This document shows positions 1 through 10,708 of a DNA stretch of 64,000 bases, one piece after another. A model generated the notes under the pieces. The model worked only from the letters and a program-made list of their open reading frames with translations, searched no databases and was not told the origin of the DNA. The translations under genes were made by a program, and so were the position numbers. Position 1 is the first letter of the stretch, and each line of letters opens with the position of its first letter. Source of the DNA: Evernia prunastri (Eukaryota > Ascomycota > Lecanoromycetes > Lecanorales > Parmeliaceae); NCBI GenBank assembly GCA_003184365.1, contig NKYR01000048.1, forward strand, positions 123,018-187,017, given 5' to 3'.

Positions 1-3000
1 CAGAAGCATGAAGATATTCTGGCTCCGGAACTCGCCATCGTCATCGAATGTTCCGACACCATCTTCACTGTCGCCTCCACCGCTAGCAGAGTCACTCTGG
101 TCATCATCTGTCTCTCCATCTTGAGCATTAACCTTATTCGTCGCTTCGAGGCCACCTTCGCCGTCATCTGCTGGCTTTAGATCTACCATTTCTCCTTCCT
201 CCAAATTTCCGATCATCTCGCTCTTCTCCCCTGCATCGTTGGCGCCATTCCTATCGTTTTCCCCCCCGTGGTTTTCGGCGGTGGAAATGGCCTCCAGTCC
301 AAACACATCATCTTCTTTAGCTTTTGTATCTTCTCTATCTTCCTCTCCGCCATCACTGACCGAAGTGGCGCTAGACTTGCAAGACTCGCTGGTGTTGCTT
401 CGGTCGCTGTGTCCGTCATCGCTACCAATCACGCTACCGAGGAGTGTCTGAGTATCCTTGTCGTCTCCGCATTTGGTGGGACTTGAGGCTATCATTCTTA
501 TGCCTGATTTCTGAGAGGAATAATAATTTCCAAGGGGACTTGAAATCTTGTTAGATCGCAACGGGTCTGGCAGTGCGAATGGAGGCCGCGATGATGATGT
601 CAGCGTGACTTTTGCAGATATCCCAGTCCCTTCACTATCCATGTGCATATTCTTGGGTCCGAGAACCAACCGGTCAGCTGGCTTCTCTGCGTTGACCTGT
701 ATATCTGGATAATTCGCTGGAGAAGGAACGTCGGGTATGGTGGTGCGAGTTGACGTTTCCGATACAGGAGAATTCTCGGTCCCCAGTCCAGGAGGCTTCT
801 TATCTTTGTTGGCTGATAACAACTTATCCTTCTCTTTGCGCACGCGATGATGCTTAGAAGTACGAGAGTTCTGAGTAGGATATACACTAATCTGAGGTCC
901 CGGCGTGGATGGAGTGGTAGCGGAGGATCCCAACCCCTCTTTTGATGACATAGCACCTTGTTCAGTTGCTTTTGCCATTGGCGGGGAAACAGGCTCGACT
1001 ACCGGATCATCCTCATGCTCCTTCTCATTCTGGAGGGTATCCACAACCCAGCGAGCAATCTTGCCCTGACTCATTCGGAGCTGGTCGAGAGATACACCGC
1101 GATACCAGACCGCAAGAGCAATGTTCTCCCAGATTTTCAGCTCTTCTTTTATCATGGCTTTATCTGTACAATGATTCGCTTTCTGCCTCGCCTTTTCTGC
1201 TTCGATTAGTGCGGCTTTCCGCGCTGGAACGTCCAACAATGTCAATGTGGGTTGGTTGGACGCAACCTCATTGATTTGATCCGGTCTAGTCGTCTCCTCA
1301 TTGGGCAGAGCACCCTGAAGCTCTACGGTGGCGTCAACTGGCGGCATCTCCTGTGGCTGCGCGGGCGCCACGGTGAGTCGAGTTGAGTATACATCTTCTG
1401 GCCGCTTCTTTTCCGTGGCTTCGGAATGCTCAACCTCTCCCATTCCCCGATTGCTTCGTGAGCCCATTGCTAGCTCCGACTCTTCTCCAATAGCATGCTG
1501 CGCGTGGCCATGCTGTTGTATCTCAACTTCAGCCAATACCTCTGCTACGTCTTCTATGGCATCTTCGAGGACGTGACCGAACTTGGCTATTCTTCTCAAC
1601 CCTTTCCCGGCCGCATTGCAGCCAAAACAAAGCAGCTTCCGCCCCCATCCCATGGTGGTTGACTTTGAGGGAGCTTTAACCTTGGGGTCTGCGTTAGTCA
1701 CAGGCTTGATGCTTAGCTCTTCGGTTTCCACATCGCACGATTTGGAGGACTCTCCAGATCCTTGATCATGCGGTGGTACCTTGGACGAGCTCTCTGAGAC
1801 ATTCGCCATGCCATGGGATAAAGTGTGGTCCAACGTTGCGGCCTCTTGATCAGCTCGCTTGATACGCGCAGTCGTTGTAACAGGGTTTGAAATAACATCA
1901 TCGTTCTCAGTGGCATCGGTCTCGGGGTCCCCTTCACCAACCTCGCTGTTTGTATCCCTGTTGATATCGCAGTCGCTGTCAGCAGCATCTCTACTTGAAG
2001 TACTTGAGACAGAATCCATGTCTATCTCCATATCTCCCCAATCAGGCTCAGTAACCTTTTCGATTTGGTAGACGATATGGGACAAGATGTTCGTAGTAAG
2101 GAAAGGGCTGCTAGCAGCAAGGTCGAGGTCTCTCATCACCAAAGACCGACGTGTCAACTGGGCCTCTTGCTTGGGCAGAGTGCCAAATGTGGTCGCTTGA
2201 TCGGAACCACCGGTGTGTCGCTCGATCTCCTTTTCCATGAAATGGGCGTACAGGGCACGATAGCTTGCGAGCTCAGCCGGAGAACTCTCTTCGTAACCGG
2301 CATCATCCTCTGTCTTCCCTGCTCGGATATCGTAAAGATAAAAGTAGGGTACCCAGTCACGCATCAGCCATAGAGGATACTGGGCGCAGCCGATTTCTCG
2401 CGATACGAACGCAACTCCGTCCCAGTCGATCAAGCCACGCAACGTACCGTCCTCCGCCACCAAGACGTTCTGGATATCCAGATCAGGATGAGTGAGAACG
2501 AATCGTTTGCCGTGGTCGTCATGATTGGCGAAAGCCAAATCGATGAACATGCGGAGAGCTTTGTAACATCCTTTGGTGTATACATCGCTCTTACAGTAGG
2601 CGTCAGATCGATCTAAGTCGAACAGGAACGCCGATATGGGAGAATCAAATGGACCCTTCTCGCAGAAGATATCTTCATCGTCATCGTCGTCATCTTCGTG
2701 CTTATCGTCCTTTTTGCTCTCCTTCCCGTCATCGACGTCATTCTTATTCTCCGCGCCCTGAAGTTCTTCGTGGTCGTGGTTGTTGGTATTATTTTGCCCA
2801 ACGTCCGACATACCGCCAGATGATGCCCCTCGTTTGTACATAGACACTACATCCACAACTTTTGCACCGCGGAGACCAATAGATTTACCGGTAGAATCAA
2901 ACTCTAACGCACCGCCCCGGTCGAGAGTGAACCTATTGAGCTGCGTCATAGCCTCGGCAAGGCTTTGAAGGGCGTTGACCCGGAAATGCTCAAGACGGGC

Positions 3001-3543
3001 TTTGGGGATCTCATCGTCGAACCACCCTTGATAAAGCGGCTTCCCGTCTATACGCTCCATGAGGATGAATGGGGTGTTTAGGTCATTGCATGCCGATGCG
3101 TCGAAGGCGTAGACTGCTGGGACTGGTATGGTTGTCGAGCTCTTGAGGAGTTGCATGGTTCGTGCTTCCGAGGTCAATGCGGCAGCAGCAACGGAATCGA
3201 AGCGATGGCCATTGGCCGAGATCTTGAGCATCCATTTGACGCCATCGTCGAATTCGAGGGTGAAAACAATGTGGAATGATCCGCATAGTGGAAAACCAAC
3301 AACGTTACAGGCAAGCATGCCAGAGTCGCAGATACGGTCCGAGGACACGATGGGTGTGGTATGATGGCCGAAATGACGTATCTTCGAGGCATAGGTAGGT
3401 ATGGCACCGATGTTCATATTTCTGAGTATACCGCCGAACCTATGCATCTGCGATGCGTCCAGACCCAACTTCTGGATCTGATCAACTTGCTGATCTGCAC
3501 CTGCTATGGCTTGGCTGGTGGGACTGCAGCCGAAGGCAGCCAT
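1..3543 (-). CDS. APH-like kinase with long disordered tail (3' end beyond window)
   Basis: An uninterrupted frame of 1,181 codons runs from the ATG at 3543 off the left edge, so the C-terminus is missing. The N-terminal half looks like a fungal aminoglycoside-phosphotransferase/choline-kinase fold: a Brenner-type catalytic motif HPDLDIQN (His352, Asp354, Asn359) is followed by IDWD, the metal-binding DFG equivalent. An Asp/Glu/Lys-rich insert sits at about residues 255-290. After about residue 480 the chain is Ser/Glu/Asp-rich and probably disordered, with one short segment (ARWVVDTLQN) matched in the neighbouring paralogue 6311-9019. The real phosphoacceptor is unknown. Fungal members of this fold are common and mostly uncharacterised, so antibiotic resistance should not be inferred. 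An intron-like acceptor just upstream of the ATG suggests a 5'UTR intron. Confidence 0.8.
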   Translation of the reverse strand, partial: MAAFGCSPTSQAIAGADQQVDQIQKLGLDASQMHRFGGILRNMNIGAIPTYASKIRHFGHHTTPIVSSDRICDSGMLACNVVGFPLCGSFHIVFTLEFDDGVKWMLKISANGHRFDSVAAAALTSEARTMQLLKSSTTIPVPAVYAFDASACNDLNTPFILMERIDGKPLYQGWFDDEIPKARLEHFRVNALQSLAEAMTQLNRFTLDRGGALEFDSTGKSIGLRGAKVVDVVSMYKRGASSGGMSDVGQNNTNNHDHEELQGAENKNDVDDGKESKKDDKHEDDDDDDEDIFCEKGPFDSPISAFLFDLDRSDAYCKSDVYTKGCYKALRMFIDLAFANHDDHGKRFVLTHPDLDIQNVLVAEDGTLRGLIDWDGVAFVSREIGCAQYPLWLMRDWVPYFYLYDIRAGKTEDDAGYEESSPAELASYRALYAHFMEKEIERHTGGSDQATTFGTLPKQEAQLTRRSLVMRDLDLAASSPFLTTNILSHIVYQIEKVTEPDWGDMEIDMDSVSSTSSRDAADSDCDINRDTNSEVGEGDPETDATENDDVISNPVTTTARIKRADQEAATLDHTLSHGMANVSESSSKVPPHDQGSGESSKSCDVETEELSIKPVTNADPKVKAPSKSTTMGWGRKLLCFGCNAAGKGLRRIAKFGHVLEDAIEDVAEVLAEVEIQQHGHAQHAIGEESELAMGSRSNRGMGEVEHSEATEKKRPEDVYSTRLTVAPAQPQEMPPVDATVELQGALPNEETTRPDQINEVASNQPTLTLLDVPARKAALIEAEKARQKANHCTDKAMIKEELKIWENIALAVWYRGVSLDQLRMSQGKIARWVVDTLQNEKEHEDDPVVEPVSPPMAKATEQGAMSSKEGLGSSATTPSTPGPQISVYPTQNSRTSKHHRVRKEKDKLLSANKDKKPPGLGTENSPVSETSTRTTIPDVPSPANYPDIQVNAEKPADRLVLGPKNMHMDSEGTGISAKVTLTSSSRPPFALPDPLRSNKISSPLGNYYSSQKSGIRMIASSPTKCGDDKDTQTLLGSVIGSDDGHSDRSNTSESCKSSATSVSDGGEEDREDTKAKEDDVFGLEAISTAENHGGENDRNGANDAGEKSEMIGNLEEGEMVDLKPADDGEGGLEATNKVNAQDGETDDDQSDSASGGGDSEDGVGTFDDDGEFRSQNIFMLL

Positions 3544-4460
3544 GATTGTGAACGAGGAATATCGGAGTGCTGAATTATGGTCAACAGTCAGCACCTGCTG
3601 CGACCTCTGGTGCTGAAGAACTAACCAGAAGAGTCTATAAAAGCTTGGACATGCGTTCACCGAATATGAATACTAGGATTCAGGCGGAGTTTGATGTTGT
3701 GAATGGAAAATTTTGTTTGATGGAAGGTGGTAGAAACTTGGTAAGTCCAACTACCCTCTTGTCTGCCGGAGTCTGTTTTAAATGATGGAAGATAAGGACC
3801 CCACCTAATCACGACTTAATCTGCTTGCAACTCTCCGAGCAGTCCGTATAGAGGGGATATGTGAGAATTCAGAGTTATAGTGGGACAGATGAATGTCACT
3901 TGGTTCACCAGTCAAGGTTTGGTAGTGGCGTGGTAGAAAGATGGCGTGTCGGCTGGAGCAGGAGCCTAAATAGGTAAGGAAGCTGAGGCTACGCGTGGTG
4001 TTTGGGTGTTGACATTGAGTGTGTCAAATTTTTCTAAGCCTCTAGCAAAGGCGCCACCCCGAAAACACAACTTAAGATTGACACTCGACTCTCCGAGGCT
4101 GACGAAAGCGCCATGTAAATATATAAACAAGATCGACATTGGCACTAGGTTGCAAACACAGGCTTTTGGTAAACACAAGATCTTGGCGAGGCTTATATTG
4201 TGTCTCCTGCTACAAGAGCACACCTTCTGACCTTCAACCTTCTACCATCACCTTTGGAGAGGCCTTTGTTTTAGGACCAAGTCCATCGTGAAGGTTGCTG
4301 CCCCCCTGAAGGCATCAGTTCGTGCCACTGGACACCTCGAAGCATCTTTCAAACCCGCTTTCTGTGATCCTGTCTCAACTAAGGACCTTCAACAGAAAAC
4401 ACATCAAGGCTTGTTTCACCTGAATGATCTCGGAAAGCATCTATACTGACAATAATGTAG
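3544..4460. other. intergenic, no confident gene
   Basis: This is the upstream region of the APH-like gene. A plus-strand frame at about 4,280-4,440 reads like coding sequence and ends beside an intron-like 3' end (ACTGAC...TGTAG at 4,445-4,460). It may be an upstream exon of the small locus that follows, but I could not place a start codon. Confidence 0.4.
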
Positions 4461-5110
4461 CTCAAAAGACATCGATCAAGACCCATAGTCCTTCAAAGAA
4501 GGTCCAGGCACATTGTGGTATGGTATATCCTTCAGAACAACTCCACCGCATGCTGACAGTCATAATTGTAGACCAAAAGCAATGGGAGGCAGCCATCACT
4601 GGTAAGATTACGAACTTGTTGAGGCTCGAATGATATCTAAGCTCTCCAAGCTGGTGCGGCAGTACCAACATCCAGCGCTGCGTGGAACTCCAACACCAGT
4701 ACCAATGCCGGATTCACCCACATCACCACTCGAGAAGACCGGGCGGTTGCATAGAGTGCATGGAGGATTGGGACCGGAGAGAGAGAGCTCAGAGAGAGCT
4801 TGAGCGGGTGAAGAAGATGGATAGAAAGGCGAGAGACTCACGCAACGGGGAATGCGTCAACGGAAGGGACGGCAAACAGACAGCCGCAATCACCAAGCCG
4901 GAGAAAAGCCGACAGACACAAAATCCCGTAGTGCAGAAGCCTGGAAGGTGGCCAAGAAAGCAAAGGCAGCCGATGACCGGGGTGCCCTTGGCTGAAGCTG
5001 CTCCAGAGACTCTCAGGGAAGACGAAGAAAAACCGAGGGGCAAAGGCAAAACACAAGGCTTAACTCTGTATAAAGCCAAGAAAAAGTGGACGGACTCGAG
5101 GAAGGAATAG
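4461..5110 (+). CDS. possible small multi-exon gene, unknown function
   Basis: Three plus-strand exons join in phase 0 through two good introns: exon 4461-4517, intron 4518-4571 (GTATGG, GCTGAC branch, TGTAG), exon 4572-4601, intron 4602-4641 (GTAAGA to CTAAG), exon 4642-4803. The last exon encodes a Pro/Ser/Thr-rich stretch containing PTPVPMPDSPTSP and stops at 4801-4803. A second frame, 4682-5110, encodes 142 residues with a charged, coiled-coil-like segment (ERAQRELERVKKMDRK). The two overlap and cannot both be right as they stand. They could be one gene with a frameshift or one real frame with a chance frame. The start codon was not found and no family is recognised. Confidence 0.3.
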
Positions 5111-6310
5111 AGATCGACGGCTTGCAAGAATCGATCTTGGTATGTTCAACCACGTTCCCTAGATCCACTAAGGGCTGACTGGTTGCGATACTAGAGGCAA
5201 CCCTAAGAAATTGAAATCAATATGTGGGGCAAAGAACGGTGGTCCAGGCGCTCGGCTTGGACAGTCTTGCTTTCAAGTGTGTTCAACGAGGGATGACGTG
5301 TTTCCTTCTGTCTAAGGAAGGCACCTAACGGTATTACACATCCCCTCTCTTTTCATGCATGCATCCCCTTGCTATCCCTGACGGGCCCTATCTTCACAGC
5401 GGTGGAAGTCAGCATCATTTCATTAGGCGAATTTAAGGTGACACGAACTCATAAAACGAGCGTTGAGGCTTCGAGCATGCAGAGCACCCCATCGTGTACA
5501 ATAGATAGAATACCAGCACAAAAACATGCACTTAAAAAGGCTTTGATATCTTGAAACCAGAGATTAAATAGCATGAATCCATTGAAACAGATGCAGCTGT
5601 CCGAGTCTGCCACAAGTCGACGATGCGGTCTCACAAAGCCCACTGAATTAGGATGTCGACCCCGCACCAACGGGAAAGCCCCAAAGAAACATAATAACCC
5701 TCTTGTTCTAGGCGGTCATACTCAATTGAAACTAATCGTGATACATTTGGTGATGAGAAGACGATCACTCGATACAACTGTATATGTTGTGGGATGGAGG
5801 AGGTCCAAAGTGCAAATTGGCTCCTAGCCGCGCCAAGATTGAAGAAAACTTCAAGTCACGTGATCGCAGACTCTGCTTTGATCCTGATCTTCACAGAGCA
5901 TCAACGACTTTGTCAAAAACCCTCAATGTACAGCTTTCTTAGAAGAATAAGTACTACCCTGAAGGAATTTCTACTAGGGTGATAATGGGCTGGAGAAGAA
6001 GATTACCTAATAGATCAGTGAGCAGCTGGTAAGGATACCCTAGAATTCAGACATGCATCTGCTAAGATTTCACAAAAACACACTTGGAATGATACCTATC
6101 GCTATAGATTTCCTGGAACAGGTGTATAAAACTCCTTTACTACCTGAAGATCCGTATCGTATTCACATGTCCGAACAGTGCGTTGAAGTCAACCGACAGC
6201 TCCCGATTTCCCATCCAATCGCGAATCCCTGTATATCCATCATCATGCCCGCGCCCCATTTCCATTCGCTCCACCTTCTACCGTTCCCTTCTTCGACAAA
6301 AATACACTAT
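5111..6310. other. intergenic, nothing recognised
   Basis: Only short open frames without intron structure or recognisable domains were seen. The right end is the 3' flank of the broken APH-like gene. Confidence 0.5.
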
Positions 6311-9019
6311 TCACATCGTCTGATTTAGCAACCCGAAGAAGCCTTCTCTAAGTCGCTGCATGCGTCGCTGGTCAAGCTCATCCCTCTCAAGCGCGATGCA
6401 GACATCCATGAGATCGAAAGCTCCTGTGTCCTCTTGCTTGGTCTCTTTTACATTCGGATCAAGTGCAACTTGTGGTGCTTCATCTGGCGCCTCCTCATCA
6501 GAGGTCGTCCCTGCAGTATTTGTTGCAAGATGATCGATCTCCTCTGGTAGAGAAGATTCTGATGGCTGCAGTGTGCAGGCTTGGTCCGTCGGCTCAACTT
6601 TGCTTTCGCCATCATTTGGACGCTCAATATCTTCGAGATCCTCAGTCCCGTCTCGAGTCTCACTACCAATTCCGCATCCATCCTCGGGACATTCTTCATC
6701 TCCGGAGTCGGTTCCTAAATTGCCACCTTTAATATTGTTGTCGCCTTCGCGGCATTCTACCATGCCATCTAAACGGCCATGTGCAGTATCCAAGCTCGTG
6801 TCAGAGAAGACTGGGTCCTGCAGTGTCTGAACGGTCCAGTGAGCCACGGCGACTTGTTGGTCCGCCGTCAAACGGAGTTTGTGTTCTTGGACCATATGAG
6901 CAAATCTGCTACAGATAAATCGCTTTTCGACTCTTGTGAGCTGTCTGGACCCGCTTGTCACCTGTTGATTCAACGAGGCTTCCTCTTCGCCGCTTTTGGA
7001 AGACTCGGAGTCTTTCATCTCCTTGCCATGTAACATCTGTTTCAACTGCAAGAGCTTTGCCTGCAAGCCTTTTAGGGCATCGAGTCCCCCATTACGTACC
7101 ACCTCCACCTTAGATTCGACTTTGGCCTTGCTATTACAGTCCTCGCCACAGTGCAAGTAGTGAGCCACCCTCCGCAATTTCTTCTCGGTCCAGCCACAGA
7201 GAGCCTTGGCAGCTTTGGTGGGCCCAGAAGGGGGGTTTGAGGCGCCATTTGCCATAAGGTCACTTTCCACCGGCTTTTTATGGAGGTGCTTTGCTCCTCG
7301 TCGCAGCTTCTTCTGGAGCCATCCGCACACACGAGCCACTCTAGACCTACGAGCTTCCTTCGTCAGATTGACTGTGCTTGGATCTTGAGCCTCATCATTG
7401 GATTCTGGTGTCTTTGTAGCAGCTGGAGAAACGTTCTTAAGTTCTGCCGGATCTTGAGCAGTGTCATATCCTGCGTTGCGGACCGATGACATGGCCGTAA
7501 GCTTTTCGATCTCATCCATCAACTCGTCTATTGATAGGCTCACTATATTTGCTGCATTTTCTTCGGAGCCGCCATTGTGTATGGATGGCTCCACCCCCAC
7601 CACATCAATATTACTCAACTCGGTCGGCTCGGTGTCTTCATCTTCGTTACCAGTTTTGTCGCTCTCAACAAGCTCTTCGGAGCCTGCCGCTGATGCCTCA
7701 TCCTGCCACTGCGCAGCTGTGAGCTCTTCGATCTCCTCGAATAGATGCATCATCAGTCTCCGCATCTCAAACGGTGCAATTGCCGCAAGATGCAGGGTAG
7801 AAGTAACCAGAGATCTTCGTGTAATGTCTGCTGCTTCCTTGCGTGACTTTCGAACCCAAGTAGCGTGCCGACTACTCTTAGCCATGTTCATTCGATCACC
7901 TATTGAGAGGTAAGACTCCATAAACCGAGCGTACATCGCGCGGTAAGAGGCGAGTTGGGCTGGTGAGTCGGCAACATAGCCTTCCTTTGGTGCGTCGGCT
8001 TCTACATCATAGGCGTAATTTCCGGGGTCGTAATCTTGTGTCAAGAACTTCGGTAACGATTGAGGTCCAATACAATGGGGTACCGCAGCAATCCCGTCCC
8101 AGTCAATGATACCAGCAATGGATCCATCGTCATTGACGAGTATGTTCTGGTTGTCAAGGTCAGGATGAGCCAGGACAAATGACCTCCCCTGGACGGTGCT
8201 TGCATCGCTGAGACTCCACGCAATCCACAGGCGCAAAAGCTTGTAAGCACCTTTCTCGACTTCACCGCGCTCGCGTTTGCCCTTGCGCGTGTCGAGCAAA
8301 GACAGCAAATAATCTTTTTGGTCACTGAACGGTCCAGTCTGGCAGAAGGCCATCGTGTTGTCATAGTCCGGCAAGCGCATGTTTGCATACTGTGCGACGA
8401 TATTCGAACTACCAATACCCACAACATTGCCTCTGTCTTCGAATTGAAGCGAACCGCCTTGACTAAACGTCAAAGAATTGAGTTGCGCCATCGCTTCCGC
8501 TATCCCATGTAGGGATCGGATGCGGATCTGCTCCCGCATGGCTTATGACACACTCTGATTAAACCACACATCAAACAGAGGCTTTCCGTGTATCAATTCC
8601 ATGAGTATGAGCGGACACCCAAGCTCATTCTCGAGCGAGGTATCAAACGCATAGACCTCTGGAAGCGGAATCGTCGTCTCGCGTCTGATCAGGCGCATTG
8701 TGAAGGCCTCAGACTTCAACGCCTCACTTGCAGGTGCATTCCAGCACTGGTGGTGCCCGTTGGCCGGAACTTTTAGAATCCACATAGTTCCATCAGCGAA
8801 CAATACTGTGAACACGGCATTGTAAGAACCACACGTGATGCGGGATAGGAGTCTGCATCCGACTGGTTGAGGGGTAGTCGGCACGTCGATGATGCCTGTG
8901 GAAGCATGGCCGGAGTAGCGGACTGCAGAGGCAAAGGACGGAATGCTGTCTCGCTTCAAAGTCCGCAGTACAGTTGCGAACCTAGTTCTATCGAAAGCAT
9001 CTTGTTCTGAGGAGTCCAT
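6311..9019 (-). pseudogene. APH-like kinase paralogue interrupted by one in-frame TAA
   Basis: Tandem paralogue of the gene at 1-3543. The frame opens at the ATG at 9019 and closes at a TAA at 8543-8545 (codon 159), then continues in the same frame to the stop at 6311. Residues on both sides of the TAA align without a gap to the intact paralogue, where the stop position is a lysine. The kinase motif HPDLDNQN (His285, Asp287, Asn292) and IDWD lie after the stop, so a product ending at codon 158 would lack the catalytic loop. The tail is acidic and disordered and carries two copies of a CGWxxKKLRRxAxxLH-like element (about 7,310-7,360 and 7,150-7,210). The second half has its own ATG at 8537-8539. 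It could be a pseudogene, a readthrough gene or a base-call error. No intron signal spans the stop. Confidence 0.75.
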
Positions 9020-9771
9020 CTTTGTCACTTGGGAAAGTCTAAATGGTTGGAATCGATAACGTGGAGAAGTGAGCCCGTTGAGGTCACCTAGAACGATCGG
9101 TACGACTTCGAGACTGAATTGTGGGTCGCAGATTCAGTAATCGGCGGAGAAATATTGGTTTTTCCGAGATTCCAAGACGAGTCAGGTGTTATGTGAAGGG
9201 CGTCAACAGAAAAAGCACCCTAGTTGATGAATAACGAATTCTGTGTGTTGAAGGCCGGAAGGCTTGAGGTGTGTCAAATAAGGGTTCACGACCAAGAGGA
9301 TCATACCAACAATAGTCTCGATGCCTGCGTGGTATGGAGGCCGGATTACCCGTTTCCACTATTGATCTCATAGCTAGTGTTTGGCTTATTAGGTATTATT
9401 TGCTGCGGTTGAGGTGTGTTTGCGATTCAGTTCCGAATAGGTGTTAAAGCAGTGATAAGATAGGAGGAAGAGAAGCCAGGATTTCGAAAGCGCTGAAATA
9501 TACGCTGGAGCGACACAACACTCTCCCAATGATTTCGAGTGCAGATAAGCAGTGTTGACGCAAGCTCCTCGTGAGCTTACCTATCTTTATCTTTATTTAT
9601 AATTGCATTTACAACAATGCATACCTCTCTCGTTCTCCACCTGTGTCTTGGTAGCTTCAACGCTGCTAACCACTAGTCGATGACTGTGCATTCCACTCAA
9701 CGGTTTACGCAGAGCGGAAGCAAGAAGTTCTAGAATGCTAATCGAAGAGGATCTGGCAGCGTGTTTCCTTT
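9020..9771. other. intergenic, nothing recognised
   Basis: Upstream flank of the broken APH-like gene. No conserved frame or repeat was recognised. Confidence 0.5.
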
Positions 9772-10465
9772 CTATGGCTGGTACCTTCCATTCATTCCAT
9801 GCATATTCCCATCATTGTTGTCCATGATTGCATTCATGTAGCTAGCCACAAGATGGCTGATGGCCCCATGGCTGGATTTACCATCCGCAGGGTCTCCGGG
9901 TTCATCATTATTTGAGTTTCTGAGTCCGAAAGGAGGCCAAAGAGGGTAGCTGGGAGTTGACAACAAGAGGCGGGCACTAAGAGCGAGGAGGCTTTGGGTG
10001 TACTCTTCAGAGGAGTGGACCACTAACGATCGCGGGGTTCCTCCTCTTCTGCATACAGGAACTTGTCACGGCAGAAAATAGGTAAGGAATCTTGGGAATT
10101 GCAGAGCAGAAACGTCAGTACCCTGGAAGGCTACCAATACTCACAGGAGTCTGTTTTGACACTGGCTCTGGTTGAGCCAATTCAGCAGGTAGTGTTGTGG
10201 GATCGTGTTTAGTAGTGGTCTGTTTGAGTCACCAACCCGAGGTATATTGTCATTCTGTTACCAATATTGGGATGATTGCTACAGGTTGATGCTCTAGTAG
10301 AACCTCGGAATTATTCCGAAGAATGCCTCTGCCCACCCATGTTTGACAGAAGGTATTGAAGTACCCTTCTAAATCTAAGCTCGATCAAGCGCTAGCGCAG
10401 CGCGCACCTACCTCAGCCATAAACAGTAAGCGCCCAGGCATCCACCATCCTTCGACCTTCTTCAT
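9772..10465 (-). CDS. possible multi-exon gene, unknown function, model incomplete
   Basis: Coding-like frames separated by convincing intron signals on the minus strand suggest a small gene. A candidate start at 10465 begins MKKVEGWWMPGRLLFMAE and ends at a GTAGGT donor. A middle exon at about 10,340-10,255 joins to 10,208-10,148 through an intron with a GTAACA donor and an AAACAG acceptor. The last frame reads RRGGTPRSLVVHSSEEY and onward to the stop at 9772. I could not make all joins keep frame, so this may be a wrong model or a decayed gene. No domain is recognised. Confidence 0.3.
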
Positions 10466-10708
10466 CGAAATCCATCTTGTAAGCACCAAATAAATTTGCC
10501 TAAACAGCATCCTATCGCCCTCTCACCTGTAATAACTCTAGACACCGTCTGTACTTTGGGAGAAAGGTAGACTTGGGTTAGGGTGAGGACGCGGTCGCGG
10601 CAAGGCTGTGGGATTTTATAACAATCAAGCCAACAGCGTCAACTCAGACGGCCTCCGCGCGCGTTACTTGTAATCCCAACTTGGTTCTCGTTAGTTGCGA
10701 TCCCAATT

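Noticed and set aside
1..9028. Aminoglycoside resistance genes
   Set aside because: Only the kinase fold and catalytic motif are shared; fungal genomes hold many such proteins with unknown substrates.
10560..10590. TTAGGGT as possible telomeric repeat
   Set aside because: Only one unit is present; not an array.
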